Origin: Acanthamoeba lenticulata
Lineage: Eukaryota > Discosea > Longamoebia > Acanthamoebidae
Length of the DNA: 12,675 nucleotides
Assembly: GCA_002179805.1 (NCBI GenBank)
Contig: NAVB01001691.1
Location: 1 to 12,675 of the forward strand
Direction: 5' to 3'
This document shows positions 1 to 9,800 of this stretch, piece by piece. The first letter of the stretch is position 1. Each line of letters starts with the position of its first letter. Under the pieces are notes generated by a model. That model was not told where the DNA came from. It was given only the letters and a program-made list of their open reading frames with translations, and ran no database searches. A program made the translations under genes and the position numbers.

Positions 1-23
1 TGGGGGGGGGGGACGCCGTGCAG
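1..23 (+). other. 3' end of an intron of the RNA ligase gene, with a G11 run
   Basis: The window opens in what reads as the tail of an intron: eleven G residues at 2-12, then a CGTGCAG acceptor ending at 23. The coding frame of the next exon (GWRISTLG) starts immediately after it in phase 0. The donor lies outside the window, so the intron is inferred from one side only. Confidence 0.55.
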
Positions 24-1273
24 GGGTGGCGCATCTCCACTCTCGGGATGGTGACTCCAGCGGCCATGTTCGAGACGCTCTTCTGGGGCCTCTTCCTCGG
101 AGATCGCGCCCAGCAGAGTGATTATGACGCACTTCACGAGTACGCTGCGCTCGCCCCAATCAAACACTTCTTGCGCTTCGGCACTCATACAGGCCGTCCA
201 CGCACATTGGCGCAGGCTGTTTCACGTGTTCGATAAGTCGTGGACCTACCTCTTCGAGCTTTGCTGCGAGCAGAACCAAGTGGTCAACAAGTACACGCAG
301 GACAAGCTCTACTTGATCGGTGCACGCCACAGGCAGACGGGTGAGCTGATGACAAGGGAACAGCTCGACGAGGTTGCGGCGCGGGTACATGTCCTTTACG
401 CCTCCAGATGTCGAGCCGGAACTTGTGAGCTGACGACGTGGCCTCGCTCGCTGGTTGCAGTTGGGCTCCTCGGTGGCTCGTCCCCAATTCTATGAGTTTG
501 CCTCGCTCGGCATCACGAGCCTCAAGCAGGCTAATGAGTGGATTGAGCGCGAGGCCAAGCGAACGGACCTCTATGGAGAGGTGCCTTCCCTTGTCCTGGC
601 CAATTCTTGCCTTTGCTTTTCCCCTGACCTCCTCGACCAACACAGACGCCGGAAGGATTCGTCGTGTATTGGAACGGCTTGCCCGTGGCAAAGATGAAGA
701 ATCGATTCTACTCGGACAAGCACTTGCTCATCACTGGTGCGGCCGTGGATTCGTTGATCGTTGTCAACCGCCTGCTCATGTATGTGCGTGTTGGCGACAG
801 GCAATCTCCTCTCCAACCGCAACATCGCCATTGACCGATACTTCGATGGCACCATCGACGACGTGCTCGACGTGCTGCCTCAGCCCATCCACGCCTTCCT
901 CGCTGAGCTCAAGGAAAAGACGAAGGAGCTCATCCACGAGCTTTGCGTCCTCGTCCAGCGCTTCACCAACGAACTGCCGGAGGAGTGTTTCGACCCGTCG
1001 TCGGCCGCTGGGCGAAAAGCCTACGCCGAAGCCATCAAGGGTGTGGACGCCAAGTACAAGGGCCTCCTGTTCCAGATCAAGGAGGACGTCGTGAAGGCTC
1101 CGCGCAATGAACACGGGGTGCGTGAGGTGGCCAACGCCGACCGCCTCGTGTTTGGCTGGCTCAAGAACAAGCTCAACTACTCCAAGTTCCACAACTTGTG
1201 GAAGGCCACCAAGGTACAGGAAATTCTCGAGGACGAGCGCATCCAAGCTGGTGGCAACTACAGCAAAGGCTGA
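24..1273 (+). CDS. Rnl1-like RNA ligase, 3' part (partial)
   Basis: Probable ATP-dependent RNA ligase of the nucleotidyltransferase superfamily, which seals RNA ends through a lysyl-AMP intermediate. Exons: <24-139, 216-384, 461-580, 646-736, 801-1273, giving about 322 residues to the TGA; all four internal introns (64-76 nt, GT-AG) keep phase. Seen: GWRISTLG early in the first exon, where the family has its W-x-ATRGS segment; motif III as WTYLFELCCEQNQ followed by LYLIGARHRQTGEL; motif IV as PEGFVVYWNGLP; motif V as VAKMKNRFY. The active-site KxDG lysine must lie left of the window. The last exon gives a charged, helical C-terminal extension of about 155 residues (FDGTIDDVLDVL, then FVFGWLKNKL-like segments) that I cannot assign to a domain. 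The nearest family I recognise is T4 Rnl1-like ligases; the exact subfamily and the RNA repaired are unknown. Confidence is high for RNA ligase and moderate for Rnl1 type. Confidence 0.85.
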
Positions 1274-1464
1274 AACCACCAATGTAAATTGCGACTCTAC
1301 ATAAACCGCCGGCTTTTTTTGAAGTGAAAACGACAGCTCTCCTGGAGACCTTCGGGCACGCTTTCCCGGCAAGACGGTGAAGAAATGGCGCAAGAAGGTC
1401 TACGCCCGGGCACAGGCTCTGGCCAGCCTAATTGTGCGGTTAACTTTGGTGGCACACGTACCCC

Positions 1465-3898
1465 ATGGCAGACACTTGTAAGGCAGAAGATTGGTTGCTC
1501 GAGTCTGAGCATGACGCCTTGCCTACCACCAGGGAACAAGATGCACTCACCGCGAATGATTTTTTCGATGAGGTCTCAGTAGAGCTGGAGGACATCAAAC
1601 CAGTGCCGCAGTGGCGCATGGCCGCCGTCGCTATGTGGCAGGTACGTGCCAACTTTTCTTGTTCGCGGGCATGACCAGGAACTGAATGGCCACGGCTGCA
1701 GTTTGCTTTCTCGTCCATTGATTCGTTCGTCCTTGCCTTTCTTGTTCCTCTGCAAACTCTCGAGATCGTGGGCAAGGAGAGCAAGGTACTCTGCTATGAC
1801 CGTCCGTAGCGTGGTGTGGGTCGCTAAGACTCCACGTTCAACTTCTCATCATCGTTGAACGCGTAGGGCGCAGCGCTTGGGGTGTTTTTGGCCCTGGGCA
1901 CTATCGTGGCCACTGTGGTCAGCTTGATCTTCGGCCAAGTGTCTGACAACGTCTCCACACCTTTTGTACAGTGCCCTTCCCCACGCCAGCGGGTGAGCCT
2001 CTTGTTCTTATTTGTCTTGAAAAGGGAAAGCGAATGCCGTTCATCGTCGTCGCGTCCGTCGGCACCTCGCTGGCGAACGTGGCCCTGGCCTGGTACGGCG
2101 ACTCAAGCCTCTACGGTGTGGCCGCCTATGTCGGATACGGCGGCATCTTCCTGGTGATGCGCAGCTGCCTCCAAGTGGGTCAGACCGCGTTTCAGCCACT
2201 GCTGCCCGACCTGGTGCCCGTAACCCAGATTGGCACCATTTCTGGATGGTTCGTTGCCCTTTTCTGAACGATTTGTTGACCATTTTGGCCGCCAATGCTG
2301 CTGCTGCTGTTGGTATTGAGACCTGGTGATCGGGGCACAGGTGGGCCATGGGCCAAATGGTCGGAAACTTGTTTGGTGCGGCAGGAGGGCCGGTGCTCAT
2401 GGACCAAACGGGCCCGCTTATCATTAGCATCATCCTCTCCGCGCTGCTCGTGATAGGTGCGCACCAGATCTGGTGGTGGTGTGGCGCGGCCAACCAGTTG
2501 CTGACCGGTCCGCATGCAGGTACGCTTATCACGGCATCCGCCAACCGGGAGAAGCCACGTCCGGCGAGGCAACCTTATGATGTCACACCGCCAACCACAC
2601 AGAGATGGTGCGCTCCATCAAGATTACCTATCCTTTCTGGTGATGCTGAGTTCTTCTCGGTCACTTGCCCCTTCCACAGTGCGCGCTTCCCGGCCTTGCG
2701 GTTCCTGGTCCGCTTCATGAAGCCATTCGCCAGCGCCAACTTCCGTTGGATCTTGGCCACGCGCTTCGTGACACAGCTGGGCTTCAGCCTGGTCTCCAGC
2801 TTCGCCTTCTACTTTATCCACGATGTCGCGCCCGCACCGTACCGCATCTTCTCCTGGGAGATCACGCGCATCAACGACGCCACCGCCATCTTCCTCGGCT
2901 CTGTGATGGCCACCGCAGGTTCGCGTCGCGGGGCCTCACTTGTGGTCGAGCTGCTCGTTGTCGTCCGCCAATCCTGTGACTCACCTCCCCGGCTCTGACC
3001 TCCAGTTCTCTCGGGCTATGCCGGCGGTGCGTTGGGCGACCTCTACGGGAGGAAGAGAATGGTCTACGTCTCATCGGTCTTCCAGACGATCGCCTGTACG
3101 CTCACCTTCTCTTGCTTTGCCTCCGTGATGAGCTGCTCTGATTGGTGAGTCGGATCGCAGGCGTTGGATTCGCCGTCTTTTCCGCGTGGCCACATGACTT
3201 TGTTTACATCGTCGCCCTGTCCATCCTGTTCGGCTTGGGCCTCGGCGCCTACCTCGCTGGTTCGGTCCTACATCACTCAGATCGCGGCGTTTGATTCCTT
3301 TACTGACGATGCGCGGGCTGGCCGCAGTCGACTTTGCGCTGGCCACGGAGTGTCTGCCCTCCGAGGCGTCGCGTGGCACGGATCTCGCCGTGTGGGGCCT
3401 GGCCTCTTCGCTCCCCATGGCCATCGCGAGTGCGTTGTCCGCCGCTTGTGGCGCTTCATTCTGGCATGTTCATGTTAAGTTCATGGCGCGATACCTATCT
3501 GGCTATGTACGCGACAGGCCCGTTGGGTGGGCTGATGTTGGACAACGGACAGCGCTTCGGCCATGAGCTCGGCGTCTCGAACTTGGGCTACGTCTGTTTG
3601 TTTGGTTCGTGCGCGGCTCTGCTCGGAGTGAGCACCGTCTTGGTGCGCAACATCAGTGTAGGCAACCCCATCAAGCGACATCACTCTGCAGGTATGCGCT
3701 TCATCTTTCTCCTCGAGTCGTTTCATCCACACTCTAAGCTTCCGTCCGTCCCCAACAGCAGGCGTCACGTTGGACATGGAGAAGATGGAAGACACCGAAC
3801 TCCAGTCGCCCAGCAAGAGTGCGTCCGACTCCGAGGAGTCAAAAGAAGACATGCAGGAGCAATTGTGTGCGAGTTCGCATGCCGTTGTGTCCTCCTGA
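1465..3898 (+). CDS. Major facilitator superfamily transporter
   Basis: Polytopic membrane transporter of the major facilitator superfamily; substrate not deducible. Exons: 1465-1641, 1702-1785, 1867-1992, 2031-2248, 2341-2456, 2520-2607, 2680-2918, 3006-3095, 3161-3259, 3328-3429, 3518-3691, 3762-3898; 1650 nt coding, about 549 residues, all phases consistent. The start ATG sits in a good context (cccATGg) and opens an acidic cytosolic N-terminus of about 45 residues before the first membrane segment (FAFSSIDSFVLAFLVPL). Loop signatures include GQVSDN in the first half and GGALGDLYGRKRM near residues 355-367, the MFS motif-A pattern between helices of the second half. Several Gly-rich helices follow (LFGLGLGAYLAVDFALATE, LPMAIASPLGGLMLD). 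The C-terminus is hydrophilic and Ser/Glu-rich (QSPSKSASDSEESKEDMQ). Joining exons at 3429/3518 reproduces the MFS helix without a gap, which supports that junction. The weakest calls are the 38-nt intron 1993-2030 and the stop-free introns 2457-2519 and 2608-2679. Confidence 0.9.
1993..2030 (+). other. 38-nt micro-intron in the transporter gene
   Basis: GTGAGC donor and GGAAAG acceptor, phase 0. Removal joins CPSPRQR to RMPFIVVASVG, the expected basic loop followed by a membrane helix. The flanking exons are in different frames, so some splice (or sequence error) is required here. It is unusually short compared with the 60-90 nt introns around it. Confidence 0.6.
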
Positions 3899-3947
3899 AC
3901 TGCAGCTGTTGTCATCAGTCTGTTTGTTGGAGAAAAGTTTTGTTGTA

Positions 3948-3988
3948 TTTTATCTTTATTTTTCTTTCTTCTTGTCTCTCCTGTTCTC
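3948..3988 (+). promoter_or_regulatory. Pyrimidine-rich leader before the aldolase start
   Basis: A T/C-rich stretch runs directly up to the aldolase ATG at 3989, inside the 90-bp gap after the transporter stop. It could be the 5' leader or initiator region of the aldolase gene. No TATA box and no AATAAA for the upstream gene are visible in the gap. The function is inferred from position only. Confidence 0.3.
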
Positions 3989-5595
3989 ATGAAGTCATTG
4001 TCGTGCCGCTTCTCCTTCTCTGGCCTCACGGTTCGTATTGGTGCCCCAAACTGATGCGAACCTTATGGTGCCTTTTCTAACCGCTTAGAGGTCATCAATT
4101 CACAAAAGAAGAGAGGATTTAGTAGCGCAGTGAGCGGACAGCTGCAGTTTCGCGGCGTCTTCCCGCCCATCACGACCCCGTTCGTTGCGGGGAGTGAGGA
4201 CGTGGACCATGCCGCTCTCTCCCATAATGTGCAACGTTACGCACGCAAGGAGGTTCGTCCCGGTCCTCCAGGCAGGAGAAACCAGTGCTGACCGGGAACG
4301 CGCCCCTTGAACGCAGAACGGTCTGGCCGGCCTGGTGGTGTTGGGCTCGAACGGCGAGTTTCCGTTCCTCTCCGTCGCCGAGCGTGTCCAAGTGTTGCGT
4401 ACGGCCAAGCAGGAAGCTGCCAAGGCGGAACAGGTTCCCTTCCCTTCTCCTCGCCCGCGGGCGATTTCAGGCTCAACGCTCAACACTCTCCTTCTCTTTC
4501 TCCTCCTGTTGGGCCAACGAGCAGGAGACAGGGCACAAGCTGCGCCTGATTGCTGGCACGGGCTGCGTGAGCACGAGGGAGACCATCGAGCTCACCCTCC
4601 AGGCCAAGGACCTCGGCTACGACGCCGCCATGCTCGTCACTCCTGTACGCTGCGTGTGCTCGCGGCGCCACATGCCCTCGGCCGGCTCGTTATTCTCACT
4701 TACAGTCCTCTTTGTGCAGTACTACTACACGAACAACATGCACAACAACCTGCAACATCACTACACCGAGGTGGCAAAGAACGTCGACGGGATGCCCATC
4801 ATTCTCTACAACGTGCCGCCCATGGCGGGCGGGGTGGCCTTTACAGTGCCCCTCGTGCGTGACCTGGCCGAGCTGCCCAACATCGTCGGCATCAAGGACA
4901 CGTCGGGCAACATCGTGCAACTGACCGAGATCGTTCAGAAAGTCAAGGCAAGCCTGTGGCCCACCGCCCATCGCTGCGCCCCAAGTGGGAGATGACTCAC
5001 AAGCGGTCCTTCCGTCTTTCACCCATCGCAGATCCCGCTGGCAAACCAGGGCAAGTCCTTCTCCGTGCTGGCTGGCTCGGGCAGCTACTTCTTCCAGGCG
5101 CTCAGCGTCGGCGCCGATGGCGGCGTGATGGCCCTGGCCAACATCATTCCCCACGTATATGCCGCGCGAGCTCCTTTCTCATGAGCCACAGCAGCTCTGC
5201 GCTCACATGTCACATGGGCGATCGACTCCAGGTGCTGAGCCAGCTGTATAAGGACTTCCAGGCGGCCGAAACCGAGCCGCAGCGCCTGCACAAGTGCCAG
5301 AGGGTGCAGCAGGCGGTGGTGGAGCTCAACCAGAAGATAACGGCCGGCACGAACTCACCCCGATTTGTGGTTGCTCCATCACCACAATGTGGGGTCCTTC
5401 TCATTTTGCCTTGTTGTGCGTGTTGCAGAGTTTGGCACGCCGGGGATGAAGCGCGCGCTGGACATGTCGGGCCTTTATCGCGGTGGAGTGCCGCGCAGGC
5501 CGCTGCGCCCGCTGTCCGAGGAGAGGGCCCAGGTGCTGGCCTCCGTCATCGAGCGTACCAGGACGGACCTCGAGCACTTTGGCTTGAAGCTGTAA
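3989..5595 (+). CDS. HOGA1-like: 4-hydroxy-2-oxoglutarate aldolase (DHDPS/NAL family), likely mitochondrial
   Basis: Class I Schiff-base aldolase of the dihydrodipicolinate synthase / N-acetylneuraminate lyase family. It most resembles HOGA1, which cleaves 4-hydroxy-2-oxoglutarate to pyruvate and glyoxylate in hydroxyproline breakdown in mitochondria. Exons: 3989-4034, 4089-4252, 4317-4433, 4525-4644, 4720-4947, 5032-5154, 5232-5366, 5431-5595; 1098 nt, about 365 residues. Seen: FPPITTPF, LVVLGSNGEFPFLS (HOGA-like in having Ser-Asn before GE), AMLVTPYYY, ILYNVPPMAGG with the catalytic Tyr near 179, IVGIKDTSGN with the Schiff-base Lys near 208, and FGTPGMKRALD. Exon 1 plus the start of exon 2 encode a basic, Ser/Phe-rich leader with KKRGFSSAVSG at about 22-32, a typical presequence cleavage region; intron 1 (4035-4088) carries a CTAAC branch-like site. 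The junction into exon 8 is ambiguous (CAG or CAGAG acceptor); 5367-5430 keeps frame. A different DHDPS-family activity cannot be excluded. Confidence 0.9.
4948..5031 (+). other. Probable GC-AG intron in the aldolase gene
   Basis: The best junction is AAG|GCAAGC...CATCGCAG|ATC, phase 0, joining IVQKVK to IPLANQGKSFSVLAGSG. GCAAG(C/T) after AAG is the usual consensus of GC-AG introns. The only in-phase GT alternative nearby, at 4942, would remove VK and has a weaker context. Confidence 0.55.
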
Positions 5596-5667
5596 CGTGA
5601 GGAGATTATGATTTGCACCCCTCGCCCACTACTTGCGGAAATGTGTGCGTTGAATCTGGTTGGGGGT

Positions 5668-5673
5668 TTTATT
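5668..5673 (-). terminator. Polyadenylation signal AATAAA for the acidic-protein gene
   Basis: The complement of TTTATT reads AATAAA on the minus strand, about 80 nt after the TAG stop at 5751-5753. It lies in the 155-bp gap between two convergent genes, so the two 3' UTRs probably approach or overlap here. Confidence 0.55.
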
Positions 5674-5750
5674 CTTTTGCCAGGTGCACTCTGCACGTGC
5701 TCAAAAGAAGAAACCAATTTGCTGCCTCGGCTCCTCTCGTTTGGCGACCG

Positions 5751-6477
5751 CTAGCAGCGGGCAGACTCCGTCGCCACTCTCTGGGCACGCTTGCTCATCT
5801 GTGTGGTGAGATTGGAGGGTTAGCGCCCCGCCGCGGTTTTCCAAGGCAGTGGTGGTCACGTACCAGAGCCTCTCGGATGAAGCTGTTTCTCCGAGGCCTT
5901 GCTCGTTCTCCGGATGGGCTGACCTCTTCGGCTCGTTTCTCTTGTGCCTCCTTTTGCTCTCCTTTTTCCTCTTTGTCATCATCATCTTCTTCCTCTCTAT
6001 CGCTTTCGTCTTCGTCCACTTCCTTTTCCTCCTCAACCTCGTCTTCGCTGCCTTCTCCCTCGGTGCCGACATCTTCGTTGTCCTCGTCGTCGTCCTCGTC
6101 GTCGTCCTCGTCGTCGTCCTCGTCGTCGTCATCGTCGTCTTCTTCATCTTCGAGCTCTGCCTGCATGCGTTGAATCTCTTCCTCGAGCCTGCGCGCCTCC
6201 TCCTCGGCTATTTCAGCTTCTGTTTGAAGGTTTCGAACTGCGGCTTCTTGCTCTTCTTCAAAGGTTGGGGCACCTAGCTGCTTCCTCTCTTCACCCACGC
6301 GCAAATTGGTGAGGGTCCGAGTTTGCACCCAAGGTTGGAGGAAATGAAGCATGAGGTACCAAGAGCAGACTGGAGGGACAGCTGAAGCACCATTTTCCTC
6401 TTCTCTTCAAAGGCTTGCTTCCGTAATCGGCAAGTCGGGGACTCAAGGTGGCCAGTGGAAGCGAGTACGGCGGTCAT
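5751..6477 (-). CDS. Acidic coiled-coil protein of unknown function
   Basis: Not recognised as a known family. Exons in gene order: 6477-6360, 6288-5864, 5798-5751; 591 nt, about 196 residues; phases are consistent and the two introns have GTACCT and GTACGT donors. The start ATG is in a good context (gaccATGacc). Layout: a Lys/Arg-containing N-terminus (RLRKQAFEEKRKMVLQLSL), a heptad-like coiled coil (AAVRNLQTEAEIAEEEARRL), a nearly pure Asp/Glu tract made of repeated DDED units, a mixed Glu/Lys segment, then a basic tail (GERARPRRNSFIREAL, then MSKRAQRVATESARC). The strongly bipolar charge resembles nuclear or nucleolar acidic proteins and chaperone-like linkers, but this is composition, not homology. 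The acceptor at 6289 has nearby alternatives, and a start at 6352 in exon 2 without exon 1 is possible. Confidence 0.65.
6082..6129. repeat. 12-bp tandem repeat encoding the DDED tract
   Basis: Four perfect tandem copies of CCTCGTCGTCGT lie at 6082-6129, followed by a degenerate fifth at 6130-6141. On the minus strand each unit encodes Asp/Glu in the DDED pattern of the acidic protein. The 12-nt period preserves frame, so copy-number changes would lengthen or shorten the acidic tract without a frameshift. Confidence 0.9.
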
Positions 6478-6869
6478 GGTCGATGCTTTGTTGTGGAGGG
6501 AAGGGTGCGCTAGTGCGTGGCGGTAATGGTACGTCTGTGCTATGCAAGGGACTATCTAGTTCTCTAATGGCTTGGGGTAAAGTGAGAATGGACAATACAC
6601 GGGAGTGGTTAAGATAGCCTCCCTGATTCCGGGATGTCTCCTGCTTTTCCACGCCTTTCTGTCTGGGAGTTTGGTTGATGGTCTCGTTGCCCCAGCGTTA
6701 ACTAAAAGTAAGCACGTTCTCAATCCGTGGGACTGATGATCCTCATGTACCACAGCCTGTCCCGAGCTAGCTGTGCGACCAACAGAAACTGCAATTTTGC
6801 GGAAATTCAGGCAAAACGCTTGCATCTCCGTCCGCACAGTTCGTGCGCGTTTTAGTGTTGTTTTCCGGA
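6478..6869. other. Intergenic region between the RasGAP-SAM stop and the acidic-protein start
   Basis: 392 bp between two minus-strand genes, so it should hold the 3' UTR of the RasGAP-SAM gene and the promoter and 5' leader of the acidic-protein gene. I saw no convincing exon, no tRNA-like structure, no canonical AATAAA on the minus strand and no clear TATA box. The short open frames here have no coding character. Confidence 0.5.
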
Positions 6870-9800
6870 TTAGGGCCGGTTTTGCTTCGAGCCGAGCTTG
6901 AGGAAGGAAACGGTTTTTCTGTCCTCCTTCTTGTGCTTCTTGATGTCCGCTCGAATTTTCTTCCTGTGTACCTTGTTTTCCACGCCCATTGCCTTGAGTT
7001 CGTCGTCTGTGAAGGTCGAGTGGCTCGCGTTAGGTCGGTTTTTTGTCGTGCTCTATGATTGAACGCGGCCAGTGGGGGGGGGGGCTACGTACTGGACAAG
7101 CGCAAGAGGCTAGAGCCAAAAATTTTGTGTGCCACAAAGGCTGGCTGGTACATCGCCAACTCCAAAGATTGCAGCCAGTCGCACACGTCCGCCAGCTCCC
7201 ACGCGCGCATCGAATAGTCTGCACGTACACGAGAGGAGGCGCAACTTTGTATTAATTTGATTGTGCGTAGAAGGCGGATGTGTTTTAGGCGCACCTTTGA
7301 GCCTCTCGGTGATGGGGAGTTTCCGCTCTTCGATTAATCGCAGGAGCTTGGTCCTGTGCGCCGGCTTAAGGCCCATCCCGGCCAGCGCGTCGTCGGTGAG
7401 GTCCATCAGGTCCTCTCCTTGGATCTGTGGGGCCAGCTGGGGGTAAGCAGGAGCGACGACGAGAGAGGTCGTATTGTCCACGACACACAAAAACAAAGAT
7501 ATCACTGTATGTACGTTGCGTGCGGCAAAGAGGCCCCGGTAGGGGCCCAGACCGATGAGCTCCAGCCATTGCCCAACGTTCTTCGTTTTCCACAACTCCA
7601 TGCCTGTGCCGAAAGGTGAGGCGATGATTCACGCGAAGGTGGTAACGTCAAGAGTACGCATACTCTTGGACAAGCATGGCAAGCACAGCTGTTGTCGGAG
7701 GTTTTGGTAGACGGTCCGTCGATCGTTGGCATCGGTGATGCCCAGTTGTTGCAGTCTCTCACTGTTCTGGCGCAGCAGCACTTTGCCATCGACCTTGTGC
7801 TTGCGTATGCTGTTCATATAAATCTGTTGTCGACCGAATCCGGGCTTGTCAAACACCCAGGCCAGGCGCGAGTGACCCAAGGGTCATGAAGGAGCAGTAC
7901 CAGCTTGCGAGAAGGTTCTATCTTCTGCCCCAAAAGCCAAGAGCACACATCGTCCACCTCCCAGAACACAACCCCCTCTGTTGGCGCATGCAAAGGCAAG
8001 GTCAATCGCTTCCCCTTACTTCATCCCCATGGGGAGGGGAGGGGGACTGCCGTACTTATTTCTGTACTGGAGGGCGCAACGACCATCAACATTGAGCGGC
8101 GCTTTGCTGCTCGTATGTAGTTCTGCGTGACGCTGTTCTCAGCGTTCTCCGCCTGTTCCACCATTGCCGTCAACTACCCGACCGTTGCGCGGAGAGGGGG
8201 GGCGGGCGAAAAGCAATGTACCTTGGTGCCCGACGACGTGTGGTCAGCGTCTGCTGTCTCTATGGTGTCCATGCTCCTGAGGACGATACGGTGATGAAGC
8301 ACACCGAGTGAGAGGAAGAGCGCATTTTGCAGGTCGCGATCAGGAGGAGCATCATCAACAAACAGCTGGGTTATACGCACTTGGATCGGACGTTGGTGGT
8401 AAGGCGATTGGAAGAGTCCCCAAAGTTGACATCAACGGGTAGAACATCTTTGCACTGCTTATAGAGCAACTGCGTCGAGAGCAGATGCGCAAGCGCGGCC
8501 ACAGTCAGCACCTTGCATTGGGGATGTGGCACAAGGACTTGTAAGCAGGTACCTGCAACGTCTCCAGGATGCGGCAGGTCTCGGGGCACAGCGAAAACTT
8601 TTCGATGGCCTGTGGCAGCAGCTCTCCCATCGATGCCAGCAAGCTCAAAGTCTCTGCGCTCAAAACAGTGACGTGATGAGGATTCACTTCACATAGCAGC
8701 TGCTGCTGCTGCGCCACAGTGGATTGTACCGGTCGAGTTGTGCACGTCAGCTTTGTAGTCCCAGCACTTTTCTTTCTTTTCCTTTTGGTCCTTCGTGGCT
8801 GGAGTCGATTCCTGTTGCGGGAGTGTGAAGTCTTAGAATGGGCCAAAAGACGAGGAAGGAGGAGGAGGAGGCGGGTCGGACCATCCAGGCCAAGTAACGA
8901 GTGTGCATCAACTCAATGCTATCCTCTACAAACGAGTTGAAAGGAATCATGTACGGTTCTTTCTCGAATCGTGCCTATTCATCGTTCCGTTAGCTGGGGA
9001 AACGTTCCCAATAGATGAGAAAAAGAGAACAGGACGGTACCTCGTTGGCAAGACTCTGAATGAGCTTGGCGATCAACACAAGGGTTCGCCTTATTTCCTT
9101 TTGGGCCGGCTGCTTGACGAGGTCAAAGGAGTGAGGTGAAACGATCGCCGGGCAGAAAATGCGTAGGTAGATCAAGCTGCCCATCGCCTTGAACTGGCTA
9201 CCGGGAATGGATTGCCTCACTTGGTTGTAGAGATGGCGCAACATCTCTTTCTGCTGCCTGTTGTTTCCAGCAAATGTGATTTGGGCGGTAAGTTGTCGCA
9301 GCGCAGCAGGACGTGGGGCGGAGGGAAGGTGTGGCATGAACCTGGAACAACAAAGCATGCTGGCATGAATCTTGTCGAGGAACTTCTGGGTCATGGCGAT
9401 CAGGTTATGTCGGTTCTGCTCGATGTCCTTGTCCGAGCCCAGGAGAGAGGGGTCGACTTCAATTGGGCCCTGGTTGCGTATCAAGTCCTTGACTAAAGGG
9501 CCCAGCGAGGCGACCTGGGCTCGGCCGACGGTGAGAAAGAACATGCGGAGAAGATCCACCATGATGCTGCCCTCGCGCATCAGAAGGCTGGCGTCCTCCG
9601 TAACGGAGACCTCAGCAGTAATGGCCTGTCTGATGAGCGGCAGAGCGTCTCGGGGCTTCGGGTAGACGGTGAAGATGGCGCGGCAGAAGGCCTTGCGCGC
9701 CTGTTCGTTACGCGTAGCGTAGCGGTCAAGCATGAACGTCTGCAACCAAAGCTTCTCGGCCAGGATCTTCCTGATAAACTCGATCGTTTGGAAAAGGAAC

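Noticed and set aside
361..480. Apparent frameshift in the RNA ligase between VAAR and LGSSVARPQFYEF
   Set aside because: Removing 385-460 (GT...TTGCAG, phase 0) joins the frames exactly; it is an intron, not a break.
438..1094. Long plus-strand Ser/Arg-rich open frame over the RNA ligase
   Set aside because: It is a shadow of the ligase exons in another frame; the motifs lie in the competing frames.
776..1393. 205-codon minus-strand open frame opposite the RNA ligase C-terminus
   Set aside because: It mirrors the GC-biased third positions of the real plus-strand exon and shows no recognisable domain.
2041..2544. Minus-strand open frame opposite transporter exons 4-5
   Set aside because: It is Arg/Pro-rich shadow sequence; the plus strand gives continuous MFS helices.
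5849..6277. Plus-strand hydrophobic protein (Val/Leu repeats) and a poly-Ser frame
   Set aside because: Both are antisense readings of the CCTCGTCGTCGT repeat; the minus strand has coiled-coil coding, proper introns and an AATAAA.
6720..6760. Possible C/D-box snoRNA start (CTGATGAT)
   Set aside because: The C box lacks the expected purine, and no matching D box with terminal stem was seen downstream.
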